This document shows positions 1 to 8,693 of a DNA stretch of 64,000 bases, piece by piece (the first letter of the stretch is position 1; the number at the start of each line of letters is the position of its first letter). The notes beneath the pieces were generated by a model. It had not been told where the DNA came from. It saw only the letters and a program-made list of their open reading frames with translations, and did not search any database. This DNA is from Gemmata palustris (lineage in GTDB: Bacteria; Planctomycetota; Planctomycetia; Gemmatales; Gemmataceae): assembly GCF_017939745.1 (NCBI RefSeq), contig NZ_JAGKQQ010000002.1, forward strand, positions 248,001-312,000. Direction: 5' to 3'. Position numbers and translations under genes: made by a program.

Positions 1-1
1 A

Positions 2-88
2 TCCGGTTGCGGTTCGGGTTGCGGCAAGTGTGCGACTTCCGAACCGGAACCCGAAGTGAAAGGCCGGCGCCCGCTCCCGATGGCGTGA
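2..88 (+). CDS. C-terminal end of an unidentified Cys-rich protein (cut by window edge)
   Basis: The frame starting at base 2 is open from the window edge to a TGA at 86-88 and reads as a short tail with three cysteines in a CGSGCGKC cluster followed by an acidic/proline stretch and a basic end. Such Gly/Cys tails occur in several metal-handling and zinc-ribbon proteins, and the neighbours are a metal-responsive regulator and a metal-exporting ATPase, so a metal link is possible. Too little is visible to name the protein, and it may be a chance open frame. Confidence 0.35.
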   Translation, partial: SGCGSGCGKCATSEPEPEVKGRRPLPMA

Positions 89-127
89 GCGCCGTGTGTA
101 CACGGAACCGGCCGCGGAGCGAATCCG

Positions 128-529
128 ATGACACTGACGAGCGGGCAGGTGGCCAAGCAAGCCGGGGTTGGGGTCGAGACGCTCCGGTTCTACGAGCGCG
201 AAGGACTACTGCCCGAACCGACGCGACGCACGTCCGGTTACCGCCAGTACCCGGCCGACGCCGTGACGCGGGTACAATTTATTCGCCGCGCACAGCTCCT
301 CGGCTTCCAGCTCAAAGACATCAAGGAACTGCTCGCGCTACGCGACGATCCCGGCGCTGATCGCCAGGAGGTGCGCGCGAAGGCGGTGGCCAAGTTAGCC
401 GACATCGACCAGCGCATTCGCGACCTGGAGGCGATGCGCACCGACCTGACTCAACTCGTTGCGACCTGCCACGGTTCCGGGCCGGTGGTCGGTTGCCCGA
501 TCCTCACCGCAATCGCTCGCACCGAGTGA
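128..529 (+). CDS. MerR-family heavy-metal-responsive transcriptional regulator
   Basis: A 133-residue MerR regulator of normal family length. Residues 4-42 form the winged helix-turn-helix (SGQVAKQAGVGVETLRFYER) with the wing ending in SGYRQYP. A long dimerisation helix spans about 80-112. The C-terminal metal loop holds Cys114 and Cys123 (CHGSGPVVGC), an eight-residue spacing as in MerR rather than the seven of CueR; the third Cys used by mercury sensors near residue 80 is absent. It precedes a P1B ATPase gene on the same strand by 110 bases, and that gap holds a MerR-type promoter (569-600), so it very probably senses the exported metal and activates the ATPase. Copper or silver is the likeliest ligand from context; this is inference. 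Confidence 0.9.
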   Translation: MTLTSGQVAKQAGVGVETLRFYEREGLLPEPTRRTSGYRQYPADAVTRVQFIRRAQLLGFQLKDIKELLALRDDPGADRQEVRAKAVAKLADIDQRIRDLEAMRTDLTQLVATCHGSGPVVGCPILTAIARTE

Positions 530-568
530 CACCGATTGCGCGTTCCCAAAGTTTCTCCCACTCACCGC

Positions 569-600
569 TTGACTCCGTACTTAGGTACGGACCGTAAACT
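569..600 (+). promoter_or_regulatory. MerR-type promoter/operator of the P-type ATPase gene
   Basis: A -35 box TTGACT (569-574) and a -10 box TAAACT (595-600) are separated by 20 bases instead of the usual 17. The spacer holds a perfect dyad, CCGTAC-TTAG-GTACGG (575-590). An over-long spacer filled by an inverted repeat is the signature of MerR-activated promoters, where the regulator untwists the DNA to realign the boxes. The ATPase start codon lies 39 bases further on. Confidence 0.8.
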
Positions 601-639
601 TCAAGCAGTGAGACACGAAACGTTCGGAGTGAACGCGCC

Positions 640-3048
640 ATGACAACCCACAACCATAACAGCGGGAACCGCCCTGCCCTCTCGTTACCACTCGCGCAGG
701 AACCGACGATCGACCCCGTGTGCGGAATGACCGTCTATCCCCCCACAGCGGCCGGTTCTACCACCCACGCGGGAACGACGTACCACTTTTGCAGCCGGCA
801 CTGTTTAGCGAAATTCGAGGCCGACCCCGCCCGGTTCACGTCTTCCACGTCCGTACCTGAAGCTCACTCGTGCTGTGGCGGAGCGAAGGCCGAGCATCAG
901 CACTCGCCCGCGACGACGGACCCGACGGGGGCCGCAAAGTACACCTGCCCGATGCACCCGGAAGTGGTGAACGATGGCCCCGGTACCTGCCCCAAGTGCG
1001 GGATGGCCCTGGAACCGATGGTTCCACAAGCAGGCGAAGAAGACGACTCGGAACTGCGCGACATGCGCCGGCGGTTCGTGGTCGCGGGCGTGCTCACGCT
1101 TCCGGTGTTCGTCCTCGCGATGCTCCCGATGATCCCGGGCGTACACCTGCCACACGCCCTGATGCAAGCCGCGAACGGGATCGGGCTCGTGTTGGCTACG
1201 CCGGTCGTCTTTTGGGCCGGCTGGCCGTTCTTCGTTCGAGCGATCCAGGCGCTCCGAAACCGTACCGCGAACATGTTCACACTCATTGCGTTGGGCACGG
1301 GCGCGGCGTGGGCGTACAGCACCGTTGCGACGCTCGCCGCGGACACGTTCCCGGCCGAATTCGTCGATGCCCACGGCACGATCCCGACGTATTTTGAAGC
1401 AGCCGCGGTCATTGTCACGCTCGTGCTGCTCGGTCAGGTGCTCGAGCTCCGTGCCCGACGCAGTACGGGAGCCGCGGTTCGCGCGCTGCTTGCGCTCGCC
1501 CCCGCGACCGCGCGACGAGTCGGTCCGGGTGGCGCGGAGGAGGACATTCCTCTCAACCACGTTCACGTCGGTGACAAGTTGCGCGTGCGCCCCGGCGAGA
1601 AGGTACCCGTCGATGGCACGGTGGCCGAAGGTTCGGGCGTGGTGGACGAGTCGATGCTGACCGGCGAACCGATTCCGGTGCCGAAACAATCGGGCGACGC
1701 GGTGACCGGTGGCACCGTGAACGCCACCGGTTCGTTCGTGATGACCGCGACGAACGTGGGGAGCGCGACCGTGCTGGCCCGCATCGTCCGGCTCGTGGGC
1801 GAGGCCCAGCGCAGCCGCGTACCGATTCAGAAGCTCGTTGACCGCGTGGCCGCGTGGTTCGTTCCCGCGGTCGCTGCGGTCGCGGTTCTCACGTTCGGCG
1901 CGTGGATGATTTTCGGCCCGACACCGGCACTCACTTACGCGCTCGTCAACGCGGTCGCGGTTCTGATTGTCGCGTGCCCGTGTGCCCTCGGGTTAGCCGC
2001 CCCCATGTCGGTCACCGTGGCCGTCGGCCGCGGCGCATCGGCCGGCGTCCTCATCCGCTCGGCCGACGTACTGGAGCGCATGGAAAAGTTGGACACCGTC
2101 ATCGTGGACAAGACGGGCACGCTGACCGAAGGCAAGCCGCGACTGGTCACACTGTTGCCCACGCGCGAGTTCACCGAGGTCGAATTACTCCGCCTCGCGG
2201 CCGGACTCGAGCGCGGGAGCGAGCACCCGCTCGCGGCTGCAATTCTGAAGGGCGCACAAGACCGCGTGGTGACGCCGGCCGCAGTCGAGGGATTCGAGTC
2301 GGTCGCTGGGAAGGGTGTGCGGGGGCGCGCCGCGGACCGGCGCGTCGCGCTCGGGAATCAGGCGATGATGGAGGCCGAGGGAGCCCGTGACTTGGGCGCC
2401 TTCGCCACTCGCGCCGAGGAGCTTCGCCGGGACGGGCAGACCGTCGTGTTCGTCGCGGTGGACGGCAAGGCGGCCGGCTTGGTCGGCGTGGCGGACCCCA
2501 TCAAGACGACGACGCCCGACGCGGTGAAACAACTGCACGCGGCCGGGGTCCGCGTGGTCATGCTGACGGGCGACAACCGCGCGACGGCCGAGGCGGTCGC
2601 GAAGAAGCTCGGCATTGATGAGGTGCTCGCCGACGTTCTCCCGGAACAGAAAGTCGAAGCCGTCCGCCGGTTGCGGGCCGAGGGGCGCGTGGTGGCGATG
2701 GCCGGCGACGGGGTGAACGACGCTCCGGCTCTCGCGGCCGCCGATGTGGGAATCGCGATGGGCACGGGTACCGATGTGGCGATGGAATCGGCCGGGGTGA
2801 CGCTGGTGAAGGGCGACCTGCGGGGCGTCGTGAAGGCCCGTACCCTGAGCCGGGCGACGATGCAGAACATCCGACAAAACTTGATCTTCGCGTTCGCCTA
2901 CAACTTGCTGGGCGTGCCCGTCGCGGCCGGCGTGTTGTACCCCGCGTTCGGGTTGCTCCTGAGCCCGATGATCGCGGCCGCCGCCATGAGTTTGAGTTCC
3001 GTGTCCGTGATCGCCAACGCACTCAGATTGCGTGCCATCAAGTTGTAA
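640..3048 (+). CDS. Heavy-metal translocating P1B-type ATPase (Cu/Ag exporter type)
   Basis: An 802-residue inner-membrane pump that exports a soft metal ion at the expense of ATP. In order: a His-containing start, a YHS domain (about 24-68, DPVCGMTV with FCSRHC), a second Cys/His patch (HSCCGG, HQH), a heavy-metal-binding domain (about 101-127, YTCPMHPEV and CPKCGM), then eight predicted membrane helices. The transport motif CPC is at 446-448, the phosphorylated Asp in DKTGT is residue 490, followed by the SEHPLA motif and [11 protein letters not shown] with YHS/HMBD modules is typical of copper/silver exporters (CopA/SilP type). It lacks a classical GMTCxxC HMA domain. Regulation by the upstream MerR protein is supported by the operator at 569-600. 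Confidence 0.95.
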   Translation: MTTHNHNSGNRPALSLPLAQEPTIDPVCGMTVYPPTAAGSTTHAGTTYHFCSRHCLAKFEADPARFTSSTSVPEAHSCCGGAKAEHQHSPATTDPTGAAKYTCPMHPEVVNDGPGTCPKCGMALEPMVPQAGEEDDSELRDMRRRFVVAGVLTLPVFVLAMLPMIPGVHLPHALMQAANGIGLVLATPVVFWAGWPFFVRAIQALRNRTANMFTLIALGTGAAWAYSTVATLAADTFPAEFVDAHGTIPTYFEAAAVIVTLVLLGQVLELRARRSTGAAVRALLALAPATARRVGPGGAEEDIPLNHVHVGDKLRVRPGEKVPVDGTVAEGSGVVDESMLTGEPIPVPKQSGDAVTGGTVNATGSFVMTATNVGSATVLARIVRLVGEAQRSRVPIQKLVDRVAAWFVPAVAAVAVLTFGAWMIFGPTPALTYALVNAVAVLIVACPCALGLAAPMSVTVAVGRGASAGVLIRSADVLERMEKLDTVIVDKTGTLTEGKPRLVTLLPTREFTEVELLRLAAGLERGSEHPLAAAILKGAQDRVVTPAAVEGFESVAGKGVRGRAADRRVALGNQAMMEAEGARDLGAFATRAEELRRDGQTVVFVAVDGKAAGLVGVADPIKTTTPDAVKQLHAAGVRVVMLTGDNRATAEAVAKKLGIDEVLADVLPEQKVEAVRRLRAEGRVVAMAGDGVNDAPALAAADVGIAMGTGTDVAMESAGVTLVKGDLRGVVKARTLSRATMQNIRQNLIFAFAYNLLGVPVAAGVLYPAFGLLLSPMIAAAAMSLSSVSVIANALRLRAIKL

Positions 3049-3076
3049 CCGGCACGAATTGAGTCCCCGGCGCCGG

Positions 3077-3727
3077 TCAAACGGTTTGAGCGACTGGGAG
3101 CGGACTGGCCGTCTTCAGAATGTGCAACTGCTGAAGAGCGGCCCCGTCCGCGGTGCCGGGGAAGAGCGTTCGGTTGAACAGGTGGTTGGCCAAGAAACTG
3201 CCCGCTTCGCAACTCAGTCCTCCAACGTTTCGCGATTGGGCCACCCCGCGCCACCCGATCACCTGAGCGATGGGGACGTCGAGGGTCAATACTTCGTGGG
3301 TGTTGATGTTGGCCGTGGTGATGACTCCGGGCAGCGCGATATCGTCTTCCGGGAGCGCGTCCGGGAGGTAGATCCCGTCGCCGGCGCGGATGAACACGGC
3401 GTAGATGTACCGGGGCCAGCCGCCCCCGGTGACCGCGGTCGGGTGCGCGGAGCCGCCCCGGGTCGCGTAGTTCGCCGCCACGTCCACTTGGGTCGTGGTG
3501 GTCACGGTATTCTTCGTCCCGCCGCCGTCCATGATCGTGGGTTTCGAGCTGGTCGTACTGGATATGTAACGGTGCAGCCCCCCGGCTTGAAGGATCATCG
3601 AGGGGGGCCGGTTATCCCCGTGAAACGCGATGAGATCGCGGGCCGTGGTTACCAGATTGTTGAACCGCTTCCAGCTCCCGAGTTTGTTCTTGTTCATGAC
3701 GCCGAGCGTCCGCAGAATGCGCTTCAT
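3077..3727 (-). CDS. Hypothetical protein
   Basis: A 216-residue protein I do not recognise. It is convergent with the P-type ATPase gene, ending 29 bases from it. The ATG at 3727 (MKRILRTLGV) is chosen because a GGGAC sequence lies just upstream; the frame stays open to an upstream ATG at 3772. The sequence is rich in Thr, Gly and Ala, with a run of Thr around residues 75-85, and has no obvious signal peptide or membrane segment. Composition is compatible with coding, but the opposite strand is also open here, so the call is cautious. Confidence 0.5.
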   Translation of the reverse strand: MKRILRTLGVMNKNKLGSWKRFNNLVTTARDLIAFHGDNRPPSMILQAGGLHRYISSTTSSKPTIMDGGGTKNTVTTTTQVDVAANYATRGGSAHPTAVTGGGWPRYIYAVFIRAGDGIYLPDALPEDDIALPGVITTANINTHEVLTLDVPIAQVIGWRGVAQSRNVGGLSCEAGSFLANHLFNRTLFPGTADGAALQQLHILKTASPLPVAQTV

Positions 3728-3885
3728 TGTTTCGTCCCATATGTGTCGGTTTCGCGCCACCGTCAGAGTCATTACGGCGACTCGCGTGGCGCTCTTTCAG
3801 CGGATACACGCGCCTGCGGGCCGAACCGCTCCGCGCCCGACACGAACGACTGAAGCCCCGACCCCGTTTGGCCGATATTGCACCA

Positions 3886-4587
3886 ATGCGCACAAACGAC
3901 ACTCCCCCCACGTTCGCGCCCGGCCCGACCCCGAACTCGGTGCGGGCACCCGATGGCACGGTTAGCACGATCCCCGAAGGTTGGGTACTCGTGCCGCCCG
4001 GCGATGCGGGGCTCACGCGCCGCATCCGGGCCGCGGGCGAGAGCTGGTCCGTCGCGGAGAAGCGCGGGCGCAAGGTGTTCTCGCGCGGCGTGTGGGCACC
4101 GGCCGCGACCGTGGATGCGGTGAAGGTCGAACTCGAAGCCGAGCGCTCCACGGAATCTTACGCGCGCCGCAAGAAGGCCGACGCGGGGCGCCGCGAAAAG
4201 GCTCAGACCGAGTACGTCGAGGAATTCTGGATCGCGGTTCGCACATTCTTACGCTTCTCGGCGCCGCACGCCGAACTTGCGGACCGCCTCGCCCGTGCGG
4301 TGGCCGACCACGCCACGCCCGTCGGCAGCGGAACGGTCGCGCGCACCAAGCGCATCCCGGTCGAACAGCGCGCCGAAGCCGCCGTCATCGCGTGGATGCG
4401 GCACCAGACTACCGCCTACGACTCCATGAGCATCGCGCGCGTGAAAGGCAAGCGCCGGGAAGTCCGGCGCATGCTCGCGCGCCGGTCGCAGGAACTGCTC
4501 GACCGCTACCGAAAGGGGGAAGCCATCCCGGAGAACTGCCCGCTTCGGAAAGCGCTGGGTGCGTTCCCTCAATCCGGGGCCGCGTGA
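3886..4587 (+). CDS. DUF2293 domain-containing protein
   Basis: A 233-residue basic protein of unknown function. The N-terminal half starts with a Pro/Thr-rich stretch and a segment reading IPEGWVLVPPGDAGLTRRI, followed by a charged helix with many Lys and Arg. The C-terminal part (about 160-215, beginning EQRAEAAVIAWMRHQTTAYD and ending in RRSQELLDRYR) matches what I remember of DUF2293, a conserved helical domain without known activity. The ATG at 3886 is preferred over the upstream in-frame ATG at 3727 because the extra 53 residues look like non-coding translation and would overlap the divergent gene's start. Confidence 0.7.
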   Translation: MRTNDTPPTFAPGPTPNSVRAPDGTVSTIPEGWVLVPPGDAGLTRRIRAAGESWSVAEKRGRKVFSRGVWAPAATVDAVKVELEAERSTESYARRKKADAGRREKAQTEYVEEFWIAVRTFLRFSAPHAELADRLARAVADHATPVGSGTVARTKRIPVEQRAEAAVIAWMRHQTTAYDSMSIARVKGKRREVRRMLARRSQELLDRYRKGEAIPENCPLRKALGAFPQSGAA

Positions 4588-4708
4588 TCGAGGCCGAGCA
4601 ACCGCCTTTCCCCGCGCCGGCAAAACGCCGACTACGTAAGCTTCGTGGTCGTATCGGAGTATAACGGCGTGCAGAGTGTCGCCCGAATCACTGCACGTCG
4701 AGGACGCG

Positions 4709-5743
4709 ATGGAATACCGTCAGTTGGGTCGGTCGGGGTTCAAGGTTCCGGTACTCAGCCTGGGTACCGGGACGTTCGGCGGGGGGAACGAGTTCTTCAA
4801 GGCGTGGGGCGACACGGACGCGAAAGGCGCATCGCACCTCATCGACGTGTGCCTCGACGCCGGACTGACGATGTTCGACTCGGCCGACATCTACTCGAAC
4901 GGTCTGGCCGAAGAAGTGCTCGGGGCCGCCATCAAAGGCCGGCGCGATAAAGTGCTCATTTCCACGAAGGCCACGTTCCGATTCGGCGACGGACCGAACA
5001 ACGTCGGCTCGTCCCGGTTCCACCTCGTCCGCTCGTGCGAGGCGCAACTGAAGCGCCTCGGTACCGATTACATCGACCTCTACCAGATGCACGGTTTCGA
5101 CGCGACCACCCCGGTCGAAGAAACGCTCGCGGCGCTCGACGATCTGGTGCGAGCCGGGAAGATCCGCTACATCGGGTGCTCGAACTTCTCCGGCTGGCAC
5201 CTCATGAAGTCGCTAGCCACCTCCGACTGTTACGGCTGGTCGCGGTACGTCGCGCACCAAGCGTATTACTCGCTGGTGGGTCGCGACTACGAGTGGGAGT
5301 TGATGCCGCTCGGGATCGATCAGGGCGTGGGCGCGGTGGTGTGGAGTCCTCTCGGGTGGGGCCGGCTCACGGGCAAGATGCGCCGCGGACAGGCGCTCCC
5401 GAAGACGAGCCGCTTGAACAGCCAGATCAGCAACGAGAAGGGTCCGCCGGTCGCCGACGAGTACGTGTACAAGGTCGTAGACGCACTCGACGCGGTAGCA
5501 AAAGAGACTGGCAAAACGGTGCCGCAAATCGCGCTCAACTGGCTGTTACAGCGCCCCACGGTAGCGACCGTCATCATCGGCGCGCGCGACGAACAACAAC
5601 TACGTGACAACTTGGGCGCGGTGGGTTGGAACCTCACACCGGCCCAAGTCGCGAAGCTCGACGCGGCCAGCGCGGTGACACTCGCCTACCCCTACTGGCA
5701 CCAGCGCGGGTTCGTCGAGCGTAACCCGTCGCCGGTCGGATAA
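4709..5743 (+). CDS. Aldo/keto reductase
   Basis: A 344-residue cytoplasmic NAD(P)H-dependent oxidoreductase with a TIM-barrel fold. The N-terminus MEYRQLGRSG is typical and fixes the start at 4709; an upstream in-frame ATG at 4676 adds only unrelated residues. The catalytic tetrad is visible as Asp57 and Tyr62 (FDSADIYSNG), Lys87 (ISTKATF) and His128 (YQMHGFD). Conserved IRYIGCSNFSGW and the C-terminal cofactor segment TVIIGARDEQQLRDNLGAVG are present. Substrate is not predictable from sequence; the family reduces sugar aldehydes, ketones and quinone-like compounds. It stands alone, with no obvious operon partner. Confidence 0.93.
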   Translation: MEYRQLGRSGFKVPVLSLGTGTFGGGNEFFKAWGDTDAKGASHLIDVCLDAGLTMFDSADIYSNGLAEEVLGAAIKGRRDKVLISTKATFRFGDGPNNVGSSRFHLVRSCEAQLKRLGTDYIDLYQMHGFDATTPVEETLAALDDLVRAGKIRYIGCSNFSGWHLMKSLATSDCYGWSRYVAHQAYYSLVGRDYEWELMPLGIDQGVGAVVWSPLGWGRLTGKMRRGQALPKTSRLNSQISNEKGPPVADEYVYKVVDALDAVAKETGKTVPQIALNWLLQRPTVATVIIGARDEQQLRDNLGAVGWNLTPAQVAKLDAASAVTLAYPYWHQRGFVERNPSPVG

Positions 5744-5763
5744 GGGCGAACGAAAGCCGAATG

Positions 5764-5942
5764 CCGCCGCGGATAAACGCAGATTACGCGGATCAAGACA
5801 GAGAGGTCAGAAGACAGAGAGCAGAGTTCAAAAGGCAGAGAACAGAGCCGCGGATCGCGCAGATCAGACAGGGGAATGATTTTTAGCCCCGATAGGGGCG
5901 ACAGCGTGTAGCCAGGGGTGAAGCGCTAGCGCAACCCCTGGC
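5764..5942. repeat. Composite dispersed repeat, copy 1
   Basis: Two modules lie in the gap after the aldo/keto reductase. Module A (5764-5800, GCCGCGGATAAACGCAGATT...) is followed by an A/G-rich stretch of imperfect CAGAG repeats to about 5875. Module B (5884-5942) contains two short hairpins: GCCCC-GATA-GGGGC and a larger one with arms GCCAGGGGT and ACCCCTGGC enclosing GCGCTAGCGC. The same A-then-B order recurs at 8847-9025. Beyond this the 5744-6031 gap holds no gene I can support. Confidence 0.75.
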
Positions 5943-6031
5943 GAGCTCCCGGAAACCCTGACTGGTGAACCTTCGTGTCTTCCGGCGGACATCATCTCCA
6001 ACAATGCGGACGGGCGCCCACGGCCCCAGGC

Positions 6032-6976
6032 TCATTCCAGCATGAGGGCCGCGAGCGCGAGCGTACCAAGGCCGTAGAAGGTGTACTCCACGTCGGTGTA
6101 TTCGTCCCACAACCCACCGCGGAACCCGCCGATGGGCCGCTCGCACTCCTCGGCGTAGCGCTGAACGGCTTCCCAATCGAGTTTGTTCGCGAAGCCGAGT
6201 TGGTCCAGCGTCCACCCGCCCGTAAATGTCGAGAGCAAGTCCGCCGCGGGGATGCGGTCGTTCGCTCGCAGCCCGCCTTCAAAGGGCGATGGCAATGCCG
6301 CGAGGAAGTTCGCGGTGCCGGCGCGGGCGGTGTCGTCGAGTTCGCCGAGAATTTGAAGTAGTCCCACACCTGCGGCGGTCGGGTTCGTCCCGCTCCGCTT
6401 CATCGCGGAAATTTCCACGTATCCGCCGTCGTCGCGCCGGCGCGATTTCACGAACGCGGCCAACCGATCGGCTTCGGGATTGGAGCGGCCGAGGAGTTGC
6501 AAACAGAGCGTAACGAGGAAACTGGTGTAGGTGCTGCCGTACAGTGCTCCGGGCGTCTTGCCGTACCCGCCGTCCGGCGAGCGGAACGTTTCGAGTGTGG
6601 ACGCCACGCGCTCGGGCCAGTCGGTCGGCGCGTCTGCCAGTACATCGGGACCACCGCCCAACGGAACCAGGTAGCAACTCACGACGAGCGAAAAGAAGTC
6701 CACCACGCCCGCGCTGCCGGTCATCTTCGTGCGGAGGAAGTTCGCGGCCTTATTGCACACGTCTGAGTTCAGCGCTTGAAGCACCGCGAGCGAGCGCAGC
6801 GCGAACCCGGTGTAGTAGAGGTCGGACCCGCCCTCGCGCCCGGAGAACCCGCCGTCCGGGTTCTGGGCTTCGAGCAGGTACGTGGTGTTCCGTTCGCGCT
6901 GGTCCGCGGGCAACCGCTCGATGCCTTCGAGCAGCCGGGTCGTGAGGCGCATCAGATACGGCTCGGCTTCGGTCAC
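6032..6976 (-). CDS. Prenyltransferase/squalene-oxidase-repeat protein (protein prenyltransferase beta-like)
   Basis: A 314-residue alpha/alpha-barrel protein made of five or so QW-like repeats: NPDGGFSGREGG, PDGGYGKTPGALYG, RRDDGGYVEISAMK, FEGGLRANDRIPA and IGGFRGGLWDEYTD. The pattern resembles the beta subunit of eukaryotic geranylgeranyl transferases. However, the His that binds zinc in those enzymes (in a YHTCY context) is replaced by Glu here (VEYTFYGL), and no DxC ligand pair is evident, so ordinary zinc-dependent protein prenylation is doubtful. Its start overlaps the stop of the thioesterase gene by four bases (ATGA), giving a coupled operon with that gene and the glycosyltransferase. 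A role in lipid or terpenoid modification is only a guess. Confidence 0.8.
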   Translation of the reverse strand: MTEAEPYLMRLTTRLLEGIERLPADQRERNTTYLLEAQNPDGGFSGREGGSDLYYTGFALRSLAVLQALNSDVCNKAANFLRTKMTGSAGVVDFFSLVVSCYLVPLGGGPDVLADAPTDWPERVASTLETFRSPDGGYGKTPGALYGSTYTSFLVTLCLQLLGRSNPEADRLAAFVKSRRRDDGGYVEISAMKRSGTNPTAAGVGLLQILGELDDTARAGTANFLAALPSPFEGGLRANDRIPAADLLSTFTGGWTLDQLGFANKLDWEAVQRYAEECERPIGGFRGGLWDEYTDVEYTFYGLGTLALAALMLE

Positions 6977-7389
6977 AGTGGCCTCTCCAGGATCTCGCGC
7001 ACGGCGGTCGGGATCTCCAGGGACTCAATTTGGTCCGAGTTGGTGCCCCGACAATACACCGAGGTCATGCGCCCGACCGCGACCGGTTCGCCGCGCTGGT
7101 TCGTGAAATCGAACCGGTAGCTCACGGACTTCTTCCCGAGCTTCTCCAAACTCACCGCGATCGTCAGCACGTCCGAAAACTTCGCCGGCTTTTGGTAGTC
7201 ACAGGTCACCGAGACGCGCGGGAAGCCCCACTTCACGCCGTCCTCGATCCAACTGACGGACAAGCCGCGCGCGCGAAGGAAGTCCGTCTCCGCCACTTCC
7301 ATGAAGCGGAAAAAGTTCGAGAAGTGCATAATGCCGGCCATGTCGGTGTCCCCGAACTCGACGCGGCGCGTGATGCGAAATGGGGTCAT
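6973..7389 (-). CDS. Acyl-CoA thioesterase (YbgC / 4-hydroxybenzoyl-CoA thioesterase family)
   Basis: A 138-residue hot-dog-fold thioesterase that hydrolyses acyl-CoA or related thioesters. The signature near the N-terminus, EFGDTDMAGIMHFSNFFRFME, carries the catalytic Asp at residue 16 and matches the family pattern DTDxxGxVxxxxYxxxxE. Length is normal. Both ends overlap neighbours by four bases (ATGA at 7386-7389 with the glycosyltransferase stop and 6973-6976 with the next start), so it is the middle gene of a coupled trio. The exact acyl substrate is unknown. Confidence 0.88.
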   Translation of the reverse strand: MTPFRITRRVEFGDTDMAGIMHFSNFFRFMEVAETDFLRARGLSVSWIEDGVKWGFPRVSVTCDYQKPAKFSDVLTIAVSLEKLGKKSVSYRFDFTNQRGEPVAVGRMTSVYCRGTNSDQIESLEIPTAVREILERPL

Positions 7390-8693
7390 ACGGTGACCGG
7401 TACCTGATTAGAGATGAACTGATCGAGCAACGCGACGGTTTCGCGCGCCATCACATCCGCGGTGAAGCGCTCGCGCACGGCGGCTTCGCCCGCGCGCCCG
7501 GCGCGAGTGCGGAGTTCGTCGTCGGTTAGTATTTGTCGCAGTCCATCAGCGAGTGCGTCGATGGAATCCGGCGCAACGAGCAGCCCGCCGCCGCTGGAGT
7601 CGATCAGTTCCGGGAACGTGCCGTGTGCGGGCAGCACGACGGGCACGCCGTTCGCCCACGCTTCGAGGACGTACAGCCCCTTCGGTTCGCGGTACACGGT
7701 GGGCACGCAGAGCACATCAATAGCTCGCATGAAGCGCACTTTATCTTCGTGCGTCGGGCTTTCCACGTGCTCGAAATCATCGATTAGCCCCGCGCTCGTG
7801 AGCCGCTTCACCTGCGCGTCGAAATACGCCCGGTTGTTCTCTCCCATCCACCCACTGGCTTTGAGCTTCGCGGCCGGCGCGCCCGGAGTTTGCCTCAACG
7901 TGATGAACGCCTCGACCGCGCGGTGGAAGCCCTTCTCCGGGCAGATCCGGGCGAAGTACCCCACCGTGAGCGGGCGCGTGCCGCGCGCGTCCGCGGCTCC
8001 GCCGTGGCCCGCGAGGTTGATACCGGGCCGGACGACGCGAATGCTCTCGCGCGGTATGCCGATGTATTCGGCCATGTGATCGGCGTAGTAGGCGCTCGTG
8101 CTGATGTACCCGTCCACGGAGCGCCCGTTCTCGCGAATCAGCGCGAAGCACCGCTGCCGTTCGCGCTCGGAAAGCTCGTCCAGGAAGATGTCGTCGCCCT
8201 GGAGCGTGACGAACACGGGCACCCCGAGCGCCTTCTTCACGGCGGGGATCACGCCGGAGAGGAGCGCGTTGGTGAACAGCACCACGTCCGGCTTCTCGTC
8301 CCGGAGGTACTCCACCAGCTTCTCGACTTCCTTGGACTGTTTCCCGTGCGTGCCCTGCAACATCGAGATCGTGAGTTCGCCCTGTTCGCTGTACTTCGCG
8401 CGCACGGCGAACCGCGATACCCACTTCAGCAGCCAGCGGAAGTTGAACAGCCGGTCGAGGAACCGCGGGGTGTGGCGGAACAGCCAGAACTTCTGTTCGA
8501 GGTAGATGTTCACGCCACCGAAGAACACCTTTTGCTGCGACGCATCAGGCTCGTCCACCTTGATGGGCATGTACGCGGGGATGAGCAGCGCGTCGTGCCC
8601 GAGGCGCCGGAGTGCGGTGACGAGCGTGTTGTCGCGCATGCAACTGCCGCAGTACATGCCCGCAGCACCGGCGGTAATAAACGCGATTCGCAT
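7386..8693 (-). CDS. Glycosyltransferase family 4-like protein
   Basis: A 435-residue GT-B glycosyltransferase. The start MRIAFITAGAAGMYCGSC at 8693 places the first Rossmann strand at the N-terminus; the longer open frame to 8870 runs into repeat DNA and is rejected. A CGSC pair follows at about residues 15-18. The C-terminal donor-binding half shows VGYFARICPEKGF and the EX7E-like stretch YREPKGLYVLEAWANGVPVV near residue 345, typical of group 1 enzymes using a nucleotide-sugar donor. First gene of a three-gene coupled operon with the thioesterase and prenyltransferase-like protein, which suggests glycosylation of a lipid or acylated compound. Acceptor unknown. Confidence 0.9.
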   Translation of the reverse strand: MRIAFITAGAAGMYCGSCMRDNTLVTALRRLGHDALLIPAYMPIKVDEPDASQQKVFFGGVNIYLEQKFWLFRHTPRFLDRLFNFRWLLKWVSRFAVRAKYSEQGELTISMLQGTHGKQSKEVEKLVEYLRDEKPDVVLFTNALLSGVIPAVKKALGVPVFVTLQGDDIFLDELSERERQRCFALIRENGRSVDGYISTSAYYADHMAEYIGIPRESIRVVRPGINLAGHGGAADARGTRPLTVGYFARICPEKGFHRAVEAFITLRQTPGAPAAKLKASGWMGENNRAYFDAQVKRLTSAGLIDDFEHVESPTHEDKVRFMRAIDVLCVPTVYREPKGLYVLEAWANGVPVVLPAHGTFPELIDSSGGGLLVAPDSIDALADGLRQILTDDELRTRAGRAGEAAVRERFTADVMARETVALLDQFISNQVPVTV

